The translations under genes and the position numbers were made by a program. A DNA stretch of 64,000 nucleotides from SCGC-AG-212-J23 sp035303745 (GTDB lineage: Bacteria; Pseudomonadota; Gammaproteobacteria; Burkholderiales; SG8-39), in the NCBI GenBank assembly GCA_964461055.1, contig CAYWSG010000003.1, forward strand, positions 34,020 through 98,019, in the 5' to 3' direction. The notes below the pieces were generated by a model. The model was not told where the DNA came from, did not search any database, and saw only the letters and a list, made by a program, of their open reading frames with translations. Within the stretch, counting starts at the first letter, position 1; each line of letters begins with the position of its first letter. Positions 8,365 to 17,171 of the stretch are shown here, piece after piece.

Positions 8365-9809
8365 TCGCCGCGCCGCCGAAGGAAGAGGAGGATCGCGCCG
8401 TAGCAGGCCGCGAGCACCGCGCCGCCGACGATGAGCCGCCCGAGGACCGTCCCGTCGGAAGCCCAGGCCTGCGCCGCGCCCCGGGCCGCGCCGCCGGCCA
8501 GGGCGCCGAACGCGGCGGCGAGGAAGAGGCCGCGCCAGTCCTGCATGCGTCGCATCGGGATGCCGGTGCGCCGCGACACGCGCGCGAGCATCGCGGCCCG
8601 GTCGAGAAAGAGCGCGCACACGCCGCCCGCTGCCGCGCCCACGAGGCCGTAGGCCTGCGCCGCGGTGAAGCTGACCGAGGCCGACAGGACGAGCGCCGCG
8701 GCGTTCACCTTCAGATGGAACTTGCCCTCCTCGAGGAGGAGCACCAGGCTGCCGAGCTCGATCACGGCGACGGCGAAGCCCACGATGTAGAGCCGCATGA
8801 CCGGCACCGCCTCGAGATACGCCGCGGTGTAGATGAAGGTGATGATCTCCTCGGCGAAGGCGAACGCGAACGCGAGCGCCGGATAGAGCAGCGTGCCGAC
8901 CATGACGTTGGCGCGGGCGTTCATCGCCACCATGGCGCGCGCGTCGCCGGCGGCGGTGAGGCGGCTCATGCTCGGCAGGAACACCTCGCTCACCGAGGTG
9001 CGGAAGACGTTCACGAGCGAGCCGAGGAGCGGCGCGATCGAGAAGGCGGCGAAGCTCGAGAGCGAGAAGAAGTGCGCGGCGATCCACTGGTCGGCCTGGG
9101 TGCGCAGGCCGTAGAGCGCCGAGGAGAAGCCGAAGGGGGCTGCGAGGGTGATGTGCCGGCGGAAGTGCGCGGGCATGAAGAGCGGCCGCCCGAGCCCGTG
9201 GTAGCGCGCGATGTAGCCGGCGAGGAGCGCGAGCTTCACCAGCACGAACGCGACCAGGAGCCACAGGATCACCTCCATGCTGCCGGTCAGGAAGGCGCCG
9301 GCCGCGAGCATCGACACGCGCAGCACCGAGAGCGAGGCGAGCGCGACCGACTGCCAGGCGATGCGCTCGTCCACGGTGGGCAGGAACTCGAGCAGATAGG
9401 CGACGACCCACAGCGCTATGAAGGACGGCACGAGCCAGCCGTAGGCCATGAGCGGCGCCATGGCCGCGGGCAGCCAGGGATTGAGCGGGCTCACGAGGAG
9501 CGCGCAGGCGAGCCCGGCGGCGGCGAGGTAGAGGACCGTCTGGTTGATGTAGAGGCGCTTCTCCTTCGCCGGCGCCGGCGGCAGGAAGAGGTACAGGCTC
9601 TGCGGCATGTTGAGGCTTGCGAGCCCGAGAAGCGTCCCCACCGCGAGCCAGAGGAGCCGGTACTCGCCGAAGCTCGCCGTGTCGAGGCAGCGCACGAGCA
9701 CGACCGGCAGCAGAAACTGCATGGCGTAGTCGAACGCCTTCGCCGCGCCGAGCGACAGGGCGCGACGCTTCAGCCCCCGCAGGGGGACGGCCTTGCTCGC
9801 GAGGCTCAC
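8361..9809 (-). CDS. wzx: Oligosaccharide flippase, Wzx family
   Basis: A 482-residue integral membrane protein with about 12-14 hydrophobic segments spread over its whole length, starting KAFDYAMQFLLPVVLVRCLD, the usual first helix of the polysaccharide_synt / MVF superfamily. It should flip the lipid-linked repeat unit from the cytoplasmic to the periplasmic face. This fits a Wzx/Wzy pathway together with the polymerase-like gene at 11024 and the chain-length and export genes EpsE-F-G. It has 4-bp overlaps with both neighbours. The family is highly diverged, so the call rests on topology, length and locus context. Confidence 0.85.
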   Translation of the reverse strand: MSLASKAVPLRGLKRRALSLGAAKAFDYAMQFLLPVVLVRCLDTASFGEYRLLWLAVGTLLGLASLNMPQSLYLFLPPAPAKEKRLYINQTVLYLAAAGLACALLVSPLNPWLPAAMAPLMAYGWLVPSFIALWVVAYLLEFLPTVDERIAWQSVALASLSVLRVSMLAAGAFLTGSMEVILWLLVAFVLVKLALLAGYIARYHGLGRPLFMPAHFRRHITLAAPFGFSSALYGLRTQADQWIAAHFFSLSSFAAFSIAPLLGSLVNVFRTSVSEVFLPSMSRLTAAGDARAMVAMNARANVMVGTLLYPALAFAFAFAEEIITFIYTAAYLEAVPVMRLYIVGFAVAVIELGSLVLLLEEGKFHLKVNAAALVLSASVSFTAAQAYGLVGAAAGGVCALFLDRAAMLARVSRRTGIPMRRMQDWRGLFLAAAFGALAGGAARGAAQAWASDGTVLGRLIVGGAVLAACYGAILLFLRRRGE

Positions 9810-11023
9810 TGCCGCCCGGTCGCCGGCGGGCCGGCGCTCAGCGCGGTGAACAGGCGCTCGTAGCGCGAGAGCGCCTCCTGCGGCGAGTGCGAGTGCTCGA
9901 AGTACTCCCGTACGCGCGCCGAGGCGCGCGCCCAGCGCAGGCGATCGTCGAAGAGCCGCTCGAGCGCGGCGGCGGCGGCCGGGGCGTCGGCGACGTACTC
10001 GTACACCGGCTGGCCGCCGAAGCGGGCGCCGATGTCGACCGTGGCGACCGTGGGAATGCCGCGCGCCCAGGCCTGCATGAACGTGTTCGGCACGCCTTCA
10101 AGGCGCGAGGTGTTGAGGAAGACGCGCGCCCGGTCGAACCAGGTCTCGACTTCGGCCAGCGGAAGAAAGCCCTTGAACGCGACGTTCGGAATCCTCGACG
10201 CCGCATCGCGCACGCCCTCGTAGTAGGACGGATCGTGGCGCGTGCCGCGCGTGCTGATGCCGCCGATCATGACGAAGCGCCGGTGCGGCAGGCGCCGCGC
10301 CACCTCGAAGACGAGCTCGGGGCGCTTGTAGGGATGGATCGTCGCGACCCAGAGCACGAGCTCCCCCGTTCCCGGGCGCGCCGTGGGCGGCAGCTCGTAG
10401 CAGCTCGGAATCAGCACGGCGTCTCGCCCGTGGTGCCGGCGGCAGGCGGCCAGCTGGTTCGGGTTCTGCGCGACGATCGCATCTACCCGCTGCAGCCCGT
10501 AGCGGTACATCCAGCGGTCCCGCGCGAAGCGGATCTGCTCGCGGCCGCGCTCGAAGTCGCTGTCGGAGGCGCCCGCGAACACCGAGCGGCGGCCCCGGCG
10601 GCGGCAGAACTCGGCCACCACGCCGGTCAGCATGCCCGCCGATCGCTGGTAGTAGATGTCGGCATCCGCCTCGCCGAGCGCCCGCCACAGCGCGGTAAGC
10701 CGCGGATGAAAGAAGCGCAGCCCGGGCAGCCCGTCCCGGTCGCGAAACGTCTTGTGCACGCGCACGCCGTCGACCACGGCGCCCTCGGGCTGGCCGTAGT
10801 CGTTGCACACCATCGAGACGCGGTAGCCGTGGCGCACGAAAAGGCGCGCGAGGATGCATTGCTGGACCTCGGCGCCGCCCACGATCCCGACGTCCGGAAG
10901 GCGCGCGAGCACCGGCCAGAGGTAGGGTGACACGAAGCAGATGTGGGGCTTGCGCTCTCGCCGCGCCTGCGCGGCGGGGACTTCGGGCGCTGCGCCGGCC
11001 CATGCGGTCGAGGCCCCGGGCAT
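9806..11023 (-). CDS. Glycosyltransferase, GT4 family
   Basis: A 405-residue GT-B enzyme with an extra N-terminal tail of about 25 residues before KPHICFVSPYLWPVL. The GGAEVQQ motif lies in the acceptor half. The donor half has LVLWVATIHPYKRPELVFEV and NTSRLEGVPNTFMQAWARGI. The latter departs from the usual E-x7-E spacing (EGVPNTFMQAW), a variant seen in several exopolysaccharide GT4 proteins. The gene starts one base after the polymerase gene ends and overlaps the flippase start by 4 bp. Likely a repeat-unit glycosyltransferase; specificity unknown. Confidence 0.86.
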   Translation of the reverse strand: MPGASTAWAGAAPEVPAAQARRERKPHICFVSPYLWPVLARLPDVGIVGGAEVQQCILARLFVRHGYRVSMVCNDYGQPEGAVVDGVRVHKTFRDRDGLPGLRFFHPRLTALWRALGEADADIYYQRSAGMLTGVVAEFCRRRGRRSVFAGASDSDFERGREQIRFARDRWMYRYGLQRVDAIVAQNPNQLAACRRHHGRDAVLIPSCYELPPTARPGTGELVLWVATIHPYKRPELVFEVARRLPHRRFVMIGGISTRGTRHDPSYYEGVRDAASRIPNVAFKGFLPLAEVETWFDRARVFLNTSRLEGVPNTFMQAWARGIPTVATVDIGARFGGQPVYEYVADAPAAAAALERLFDDRLRWARASARVREYFEHSHSPQEALSRYERLFTALSAGPPATGRQ

Positions 11024-12460
11024 TCAGCGCACCGGCCGCCGCGCGAGCTGCCCGTACATCATGCCGATCGCGATCCAGAGGAACGCGTACTCCGGCCGCG
11101 GCACGAAGCTCGAGCCGGCGAGGCCGGTGACGAAGAAGCTGACGAGCGCGGCCGCGGCGCCCTTGTAGAACCCCCGCAGCTCGGGGCTCAGGAACGCGTT
11201 GTTGCCGAGCGTGCGGAAGCCCTTCCACACGTGCCAGTAGAAGGCGAGCAGGAGCGCAAGCCCGATGAGCCCCATGTCGAGATAGGCCTCGAGGTAGGCG
11301 TTGTGCGGGTGCGTGGCGACGAGCGCCCGCCCGGAATGCATCGCTTCTGACCACATGTACGAGCCGAGGCCGTTGCCCCAGAGGGGACTTCTGCCGAGCT
11401 CGCCGAGAAGCGGGATCCAGATGCCCTCGATGCGCCCGGCGCTCACCGCGTTGGCGTCCTGGCCGAAGCCCATGGAGAGGCGCTCGTACATCTCGGGCGG
11501 CAGCACGGCGAGGAAGGCGATGCCGCCGAGAAGGAAGAGCGCCGTCGTCTTCAGGTTGAACTTCCACAGGAAGAAAAGGCCGTTCACGATGACGAAGCCG
11601 AGGAACGCGCCGCGCGAGAACGTGAAGATGAGCGCGACGACCACGAGCGCCATGCTCGCCAGGCAGAGGAGCCGGAACCAGAGCTGCCGCGATTCCCACC
11701 AGGCGAAGAGCAGGAACGCGTAGGCCACCGCATAGGCGCGGCCGAGGTCGTTCGCGTGCAGGCCGGTGCTGGAGAAGAAGGTGCGCATGCGCGGGTTGGC
11801 GATGTCCTCGAGCGAAAGCGAGGTGCGTCCCACGCGCCAGATGGCGAGCAGGCCCAGGAACCAGATCGCCACGCCGATCGCCACGAGGAAGTTCTCGGGC
11901 CGCTTGGCGCGCGCCACCGCCGCGCCGATGAGCACCGCGATCAGCACGGTGAAGAGCGGCTTGACGACCACGTCGCGCACGTAGCCGGCGGCGTTGGTGA
12001 AGTCGATCGCCATCAGCTCGTAGAGCTCGATGTAGACCTCGTCGGCGTGGCGCGCGCCGAGGACGCCCGCGACGAGGATGGGCAGGAGGTAGAGCCACAG
12101 GAGCTTCGGCGAGGCGAGCGGGCCGGCGCGCGGGCTCACCCGGCCGTGCAGCAGGAACGAAAGAAGCGTGATGCCCATCAGCATGTTGAGCGGATTCGCC
12201 CCCCGGATGCCGAGCAGCTCGTGCGGAAAGTAGGTGCTCTGGGCGATCGGCAGCATGATCGTCAGCAGCGCCGCGCCGATGCGAAAGTCGTAGAGCACGA
12301 GCAGCCCCACCACCGCGGCGAGGCCGATCCAGAAGCCCTGCACCTCGCCGGCCACGAGGCCCACGCCCATCAGCATGCCGACGAGCACGAGGCCGCCGAT
12401 CGCAAGCCAGAGGCCGGCGAGCGATGGGCTCTCGCGCGCCGGGGAAGCGAGCACCGCCAT
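11024..12460 (-). CDS. O-antigen polymerase/ligase family membrane protein (Wzy-like)
   Basis: A 478-residue protein with roughly 11-12 membrane segments. It has the long periplasmic loop and the H-rich motif HPHNAYLEAYLDMGLIGL near residue 365, which is characteristic of the Wzy_C/O-antigen ligase family. In an operon with Wzx, EpsE and EpsF/G it most likely polymerises the repeat unit in the periplasm. The HNxYLE block is shared by polymerases and ligases, so a WaaL-type ligase role cannot be excluded. It lies 2 bp after the small exported peptide gene. Confidence 0.85.
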   Translation of the reverse strand: MAVLASPARESPSLAGLWLAIGGLVLVGMLMGVGLVAGEVQGFWIGLAAVVGLLVLYDFRIGAALLTIMLPIAQSTYFPHELLGIRGANPLNMLMGITLLSFLLHGRVSPRAGPLASPKLLWLYLLPILVAGVLGARHADEVYIELYELMAIDFTNAAGYVRDVVVKPLFTVLIAVLIGAAVARAKRPENFLVAIGVAIWFLGLLAIWRVGRTSLSLEDIANPRMRTFFSSTGLHANDLGRAYAVAYAFLLFAWWESRQLWFRLLCLASMALVVVALIFTFSRGAFLGFVIVNGLFFLWKFNLKTTALFLLGGIAFLAVLPPEMYERLSMGFGQDANAVSAGRIEGIWIPLLGELGRSPLWGNGLGSYMWSEAMHSGRALVATHPHNAYLEAYLDMGLIGLALLLAFYWHVWKGFRTLGNNAFLSPELRGFYKGAAAALVSFFVTGLAGSSFVPRPEYAFLWIAIGMMYGQLARRPVR

Positions 12461-12462
12461 GG

Positions 12463-12636
12463 TCAGGAGGCTCCGGGCGTGCGGGGATGGTCCGGGACGA
12501 GAAGCGGCGCGGGCGCGAGGGCGGCGTCGGCGCCGGCCGACGGCGACGAGTGCGTCCCCGCCGAGGCGGCGAGCGCCGCCGCGGCGAGCACCGCGAGGGA
12601 AGCCGCGAGCGTCTTACGGTCGGGCCTTTTCTTCAT
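12463..12636 (-). CDS. Small exported peptide of the eps operon, 57 residues
   Basis: A short reading frame fills the gap between epsG and the polymerase gene. It encodes MKKRPDRKTLAASLAVLAAA and then a Ser/Ala/Pro-rich tail, ending DHPRTPGAS. The start has a positively charged n-region followed by an Ala/Leu-rich stretch, which fits a signal peptide or single membrane anchor with a mature part of only about 30 residues. The stop lies 2 bp before the next ATG and the start 16 bp after the epsG stop, matching operon spacing. The ribosome site is weak. I recognise no family. In related eps loci this slot usually holds the exosortase and EpsI. Confidence 0.6.
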   Translation of the reverse strand: MKKRPDRKTLAASLAVLAAAALAASAGTHSSPSAGADAALAPAPLLVPDHPRTPGAS

Positions 12637-12652
12637 GCCGCGGCCGGGCGCC

Positions 12653-13552
12653 TCAGAATGCGTTGATCAGCGTGCCCACGACGCGCGCGCTTGCATCGGA
12701 AAGGTCGCGCAGCGTCCGCTCGGTGTCGTCGAGGCGCGTCTGGTCCTTACGCGAGACGAGCAGCGCGTCGCTCGCGCGGAAGGCCACGCTCTGGGTGTCC
12801 GCGTACTCGACCGCCGGCGGCGTGTCGATGAGGATCACGTCGTACTCGCCCTGCGCCTTGTTGAGCAGCGCGCCGAAGTGCGGCCGCGTGAGGAGCTCGA
12901 GCGGGTTGGGCGGCAGCGGCCCGGAAGGCAGCACCGAGAGGCCGGCGAGGCCGCTCACCGGCACCGCCGCCGAGAGGTCGGCGCGCCCGGAGAGGACCGA
13001 CGACAGGCCGAAGCGGTCCGGCACGTTGAAGATCGCCTGCTGGCGCGGCGCGCGGAAGTCGGCGTCGATGAGGAGCGTGCGGTGGCCGAGCTGCGAGAAG
13101 ACGACCGCCAGGTTCGCGGCGATGAAGCTTCTCCCCTCGCGCGAGCGCGGGCTCACCACGGCGAGCGTGCGCCGGCCCGCCTCCGGGTTGTACCAGCGGA
13201 TGACGAGCTGCGTGCGCACGCCGCGCAGCTCCTCCACCACCGGGTGGAACGGATCCCAGGCGGCGATGAGCTCCTTGCTCACGCCGTCGGGGCCCGACAC
13301 CAGGTAGGGGAACTCGTACTGCTTGGCGAGCGCCTCGCGCAGGTCGCCGTCGGTGATGAGGTTGAGCTCGATCGCCGCCTCGCCGAAGCGCCACCCGAGC
13401 TCGCGCTGGCGCGCGAGCACCTGCTCCGCGTCGGCCGGCGTGAGCTTGCCTTCATCGACGAGGATGGAGCCGATGTTGCGCGCCGGCTGGCCGAAGCCCG
13501 CCCGCGGGCCCCCTTCGAGGGGGAGCACGTTGTCGGTCGATTTCACTAGCAT
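12653..13552 (-). CDS. epsG: EpsG-type chain-length determinant tyrosine kinase-like ATPase
   Basis: A 299-residue BY-kinase-like protein. Residues 25-85 resemble the MshEN/GspE N-terminal domain (IGSILVDEGKLT...LREALAKQYEFPYL). Residues 125-299 are the CpsD/CapB P-loop domain: Walker A region SREGRSF (137-143), Walker A' LLIDADFR (160-167), Walker B YDVILIDTPP (237-246). The Walker A Lys is Arg (EGRS rather than EGKS), as I recall for the EpsG branch. No C-terminal tyrosine cluster is present; the protein ends LINAF. It should couple to the neighbouring EpsF to control chain length, through ATP binding and possibly not autophosphorylation. It lies 11 bp after epsF. Confidence 0.88.
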   Translation of the reverse strand: MLVKSTDNVLPLEGGPRAGFGQPARNIGSILVDEGKLTPADAEQVLARQRELGWRFGEAAIELNLITDGDLREALAKQYEFPYLVSGPDGVSKELIAAWDPFHPVVEELRGVRTQLVIRWYNPEAGRRTLAVVSPRSREGRSFIAANLAVVFSQLGHRTLLIDADFRAPRQQAIFNVPDRFGLSSVLSGRADLSAAVPVSGLAGLSVLPSGPLPPNPLELLTRPHFGALLNKAQGEYDVILIDTPPAVEYADTQSVAFRASDALLVSRKDQTRLDDTERTLRDLSDASARVVGTLINAF

Positions 13553-13563
13553 AGTCGTCTCGC

Positions 13564-15018
13564 TTACCAGGGATGGGGAAGGGCGCGCGCCGGACGCATC
13601 GGCGCGGGGAGCAGCCGCCCGCCGGCCGGCTGCCAGCGGGAGAGCCGCCCGAGGGTGGGCACGGCGAGGCGCGACTCGAGGTCGCTGCGCGAGCGCACGC
13701 GGCGGTCGAGCGTCTCGAGGAGGAACACCACGCCGCCGGCGAGGAGGAGCCCGAGCACGAGCGCGAGGCCGGCGATCAGCCCGAGCTTCGGGCTCGCCGG
13801 CTCGAGCGGCGCGATCGCCGGCGTCAGCACGGAGAGGTTGGTCATCTGCGCATGGCTGTCCACCTTGTTGGTGAGCCAGCGGTTGAGCGCCGTGTCGTAG
13901 GCGCGCTGCGCGTTGTCGAGATCGCGGGTGAGCACCGCGAGCTCCACGCGCGCGTCGCGCTTCTTCAGGAGCTGCTCCTGCTGGGCCTGGTAGGCCGCGG
14001 CGAGCTCCTGCTCGCGCTGGCGCGAGCGGGTGGCGACGTTCTGCAGCCCGGCGACCACCTTCTTCATCTCGGAGGCGAGCCGCTCGCGCAGCGCCGCCAC
14101 CTCGGAGGCCGCGCGCTGGTAGGCCGGGTGGTTGGGCCCGAGGTCGATCGAGGCCTGCTCGAGGCGCGCCTCGGCCCGCATCAGGTCCGACTTCGCCGTC
14201 TGCACCGAGACGTTGTTCATCACCTCGGGAAGCGCGTCGGCGACCGCGGCCGAGGCGCCGGCGGAGGCGCTGCCGGAGAGGAACGAGGCCGCGTGCTTGT
14301 AGCGCGTCTGCGCTTCGTAGGTGTCGTTGCGCGCCTGCAGGAGCTGCTGCGAGATGGCGGCGAGCCGCGAGCCCTCGAGGTCGGTGCGGTCGTCGAGGGA
14401 GATGATGCCCTTCTCGCGCTGGTAGGCGATGAGCTTCGACTGCGCCTGCGACACGGAGGCGCGCAGGCCCTTCAGCTGCTCCTCGAACCAGGCGGCCGCC
14501 TCGCGCGAGGGCTCGGTGCGCAGCTCGAGCGCGGTGTCGACGTACGCGCGGGCGAAGGCGTTGGCGAGGTCGGCGGCGAGGCGCGGGTCCTTCGCGCCGA
14601 CGGTGATGGTGATGACGTTGCTCGCCGAGTTGTCGGCCTTGGTGTTGAGCAGCAGCTGCTCGGCCACCCAGTCCTCGATGTTCCCGCGGCCGCCGGTGGC
14701 GGCCTCGTAGTCCTCGCGCACGCCCGGCATCTGCGTGAGCTTCATGTCGCGCACCACGCGCTTCGCCACGCGGCCGCTCATGATGAGGTCGAGCTGGGTC
14801 TGCATGTAGCCCAGCATGGCGCGCGGCGAGCTCGGCCGCTGCAGGCCCGCGGCCATCGACTGCTCTTCGCGCGCGTCGACGAGCACGGTCGTCGTGCCGA
14901 CGTACTTCTTCGGCACGATGAGGGCGATCGCGATCGCCGTGAGCACGGTCACGAGGAGCACGAGGTAGAAGACCCTGCGGCGTGCGCGCAAGGCGGTAAG
15001 GAATTGGCTGAGATCCAT
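13564..15018 (-). CDS. epsF: EpsF-type chain-length determinant (Wzz/PCP family)
   Basis: A 484-residue inner-membrane polysaccharide co-polymerase. An N-terminal Wzz domain has its first membrane helix near residues 16-34 (YLVLLVTVLTAIAIALIV). A long periplasmic region from about 35 to 410 is rich in heptad-like Ala/Leu/Gln helices (coiled coil). The second helix, near 420-440, is preceded by the proline-rich LTPAIAPLEPASPKLG (GNVR-type end), and a short cytoplasmic tail follows. It has no kinase domain of its own; EpsG immediately downstream supplies it. Predicted role: governing polymer length and linking the Wzy machine to the EpsE export channel. Confidence 0.9.
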   Translation of the reverse strand: MDLSQFLTALRARRRVFYLVLLVTVLTAIAIALIVPKKYVGTTTVLVDAREEQSMAAGLQRPSSPRAMLGYMQTQLDLIMSGRVAKRVVRDMKLTQMPGVREDYEAATGGRGNIEDWVAEQLLLNTKADNSASNVITITVGAKDPRLAADLANAFARAYVDTALELRTEPSREAAAWFEEQLKGLRASVSQAQSKLIAYQREKGIISLDDRTDLEGSRLAAISQQLLQARNDTYEAQTRYKHAASFLSGSASAGASAAVADALPEVMNNVSVQTAKSDLMRAEARLEQASIDLGPNHPAYQRAASEVAALRERLASEMKKVVAGLQNVATRSRQREQELAAAYQAQQEQLLKKRDARVELAVLTRDLDNAQRAYDTALNRWLTNKVDSHAQMTNLSVLTPAIAPLEPASPKLGLIAGLALVLGLLLAGGVVFLLETLDRRVRSRSDLESRLAVPTLGRLSRWQPAGGRLLPAPMRPARALPHPW

Positions 15019-15028
15019 CCGGGGCTCC

Positions 15029-15781
15029 CTAGAAAAGCGCTTCTTTGACGAAGATGACGTCGTCGGCCTTCACGACGTCGCTCAGCTTGGCGTCCGTCTC
15101 GACCACCTTGCCGTCCCCGTTCTGGCGGCGAAGCTTCAGGCGCCGGTCGCTGCCGCGCGGCGTGATGCCGCCGCCGGCGGCGATCGCCTGCATGACCGTC
15201 ATGCCGGGCTCGAGGCGGTAGGCGCCCGAGCGGGTCACCTCGCCGTAGATGTAGAAGACCGGCGCGCGCTCGACGTTCACCGTGTCTCCGGGCTGCAGCG
15301 CGAACGCCTTCTGCAGGATGTTCACCTGAAAGGCCTTGCCCTTGCGCAGCACCGTCACGACCTCCGAGCCCTCGGGCGTGATGCCGCCGGCGGCGGCGAT
15401 GACGTCCGAGACGTTGAAGCTCGTGTCCTCGAGGGCGTAGCGCCCGGGCCGCGCGACGAGGCCGAGCACCGACACCTGCTGGCTGCGGATGGTGGTGCGC
15501 GCGACGCTCACCTGCGGGTTGCGCAGGAACTTGCCTTCCTTGTAGGCGTTGGCGATCTTCTTCGCCGCCTGCGCGGGCGTCTCGCCCGCGAGCTTCACCT
15601 GGCCGATGAGGGGCATCGCGATCGTGCCGGCGTCGTTGATGCGCGCCTCCGTGGTGAGGTCCGGCTGCTGGAAGACGATCACCCGGACCGCGTCGCCGGC
15701 GCCGAGCTGCTCGCTCTGCGCAGCCGCCGCGGCGGAGAAGAAGAGCACTGCCAAGCCCATGATCAGACGTTTCATCTGCAC
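15029..15781 (-). CDS. epsE: EpsE-type polysaccharide export protein (Wza-like)
   Basis: A 250-residue periplasmic/outer-membrane export protein. The signal peptide is at 1-22 (LIMGLAVLFFSAAAAAQ). The Poly_export domain follows at about 23-105 (LGAGDAVRVIVFQQPDLTTE...GTIAMPLIGQV), then two SLBB-type segments (VSVLGLVARPGRYAL and FYIYGEVTRSGAYRLEPGMT). No lipobox cysteine is seen, unlike E. coli Wza, which matches the EpsE branch. It should form the periplasmic conduit for polymer secretion with EpsF. The start is either Met1 or Met3. The gene lies 10 bp before epsF. Confidence 0.9.
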   Translation of the reverse strand: MQMKRLIMGLAVLFFSAAAAAQSEQLGAGDAVRVIVFQQPDLTTEARINDAGTIAMPLIGQVKLAGETPAQAAKKIANAYKEGKFLRNPQVSVARTTIRSQQVSVLGLVARPGRYALEDTSFNVSDVIAAAGGITPEGSEVVTVLRKGKAFQVNILQKAFALQPGDTVNVERAPVFYIYGEVTRSGAYRLEPGMTVMQAIAAGGGITPRGSDRRLKLRRQNGDGKVVETDAKLSDVVKADDVIFVKEALF

Positions 15782-15798
15782 CTCGCTCGTTGACCTTG

Positions 15799-16635
15799 CT
15801 ACCGCTTGAATTCACCCAGGTATTCGATGGCCGCCTGCGCCCGGAGCCGCTCGACTTCGGCGGCGGCGAGCGCGAGGCGCTTGCGCCCGGAGAGGAACCG
15901 CCCGATGAGCGGGCCCGCCTCGCGCGCGGAGAGCGGCGCCTCGTGCGCGTGGACGAGCTGCACGACCGTCGCGCCCACCGGCGCGGGGAGCACCGCGATC
16001 TCCCCCTCCGCCATGCGTTCGAGGGTGGGCAGGTAGGCGAGCGGGAGCTCCTCGGCGGGCTGCGTGGCCTCGGTCACCGCGCTCACCTTCATGTCGCGCC
16101 AGCGCAGCGCCGCGGCGAGCCGCTCGAGGTCGGCGCGCTCCCCTGGAGCGGCGAGCGCCTCGGCGCGCAGGCGCTCGAGCGCCTCCGGCGCGACGCCCGC
16201 CACCGTGATCTCGCGCAGCTTGTAGATGCGGCGCTTCGCGAAGAGCGCCGGGTTCTCGGCGTAGAAAGCGGCCACCTCCTCGGCCGAGGCGCGCGCCCCG
16301 GCCGCCGCGCGCTCGAGCCAGGCGCGCGCGAGCGCCTCGCGCCGCGCGGCCTCCATCGCTCTCGCTACCGCGGGGTCCCGGTCGAGCCCTGCCTCGAGCG
16401 CCTGCTGCACGAGGAGCTCGCGGTCGATCTCCTTCTCGAGCGCCTCGCGCGCCGTGCGCTGCGCCGCTCCGGGGGCCGGGGCTTCCGTGCCGAGCTCATG
16501 GAGCATGATCTCCGCGCCGTTCACGCGCGCGACGAGCCCGCCGCGAGCCTCGCCCGCCCCGTCGCAGCCCGCGGTCCCGGCGAGCGGGAGAAGCAGCATG
16601 GCGCAGAGGATCGCGTTCACCCGGCGAGCGCTCAC
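15799..16635 (-). CDS. epsD: EpsD-type peptidyl-prolyl isomerase-like lipoprotein
   Basis: A 278-residue exported protein of the SurA/parvulin-like EpsD family. The leader NAILCAMLLLPLAGTAGC fits a lipoprotein signal. The N-terminal SurA-like helical chaperone region follows (LEKEIDRELLVQQALEAGLD, AFYAENPALFAKRRIYKL), then a degenerate parvulin domain near 150-245 (LPLAYLPTLERMAEGE, APVGATVVQLV). I choose GTG at 16635 because it overlaps the PEP-CTERM gene stop as GTGA; no upstream ATG fits. It probably assists folding or assembly of periplasmic eps components. Isomerase activity is unproven for this branch. Confidence 0.83.
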   Translation of the reverse strand: MSARRVNAILCAMLLLPLAGTAGCDGAGEARGGLVARVNGAEIMLHELGTEAPAPGAAQRTAREALEKEIDRELLVQQALEAGLDRDPAVARAMEAARREALARAWLERAAAGARASAEEVAAFYAENPALFAKRRIYKLREITVAGVAPEALERLRAEALAAPGERADLERLAAALRWRDMKVSAVTEATQPAEELPLAYLPTLERMAEGEIAVLPAPVGATVVQLVHAHEAPLSAREAGPLIGRFLSGRKRLALAAAEVERLRAQAAIEYLGEFKR

Positions 16636-17060
16636 CCAGGAACCTTCGTGAGCAGGCGGCGGCGCGCCACCCAGCCTGCCGCGACCAGGCCGCTCAGCGC
16701 GAGCAGCCACCGCTGCGGCTCGGGCAGCCGCTGCACCGAGAACCGGAATCGCTCCTCGCCGATCCGGATCGCCGGCGACTCGATGGCCTCGACGCGGGCG
16801 AGCGCCGGCCCGTCGTTCGGCGCGGCGAGCGAGGCGCCTGCCGAGGCGGACTCGGCGAGCGCCGGGATTGCCTCGGCCTCCTCCATCGCATCGAGCGCGG
16901 CGACGTAATCCATGGCGGCCGCGGCGCGCACGAGGTCGGCAAAGGAATGAAACGCCGCGTGGCCCGCCGCGGGGTCGTGTGCGGGCAGCGGCGCGGCGGA
17001 TACGGCGCCGCAGCACGAGGCAGCAAGGAATCCTGCGAGCGCGTGCCGGAGAGCGTTCAT
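16632..17060 (-). CDS. PEP-CTERM sorting-domain protein, exosortase substrate
   Basis: A 142-residue protein with an N-terminal signal peptide (1-23, ending VSAAP) and a C-terminal tripartite sorting signal: LPEPQRW (112-118), a hydrophobic span LLALSGLVAAGWV and a basic end ARRRLLTK. This architecture is the PEP-CTERM signal cleaved by exosortases. The middle has no recognisable domain and is Ala/Glu-rich. It is the first gene of the long eps operon, translationally coupled to epsD, which points to a surface or matrix protein co-made with the polysaccharide. No exosortase is encoded in the window. Ten residues follow the basic RRR, somewhat longer than usual. Confidence 0.8.
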   Translation of the reverse strand: MNALRHALAGFLAASCCGAVSAAPLPAHDPAAGHAAFHSFADLVRAAAAMDYVAALDAMEEAEAIPALAESASAGASLAAPNDGPALARVEAIESPAIRIGEERFRFSVQRLPEPQRWLLALSGLVAAGWVARRRLLTKVPG

Positions 17061-17171
17061 CGAGGTGGAGATGCTAGGAGCGGCCTGTTACGGCACGGGG
17101 CCCCGCGCCGCGCAGCCTGATCCCCCGGGTGGACTAGTGGCCGACGCCCGACGAGGCCGCCCGGATTACAC

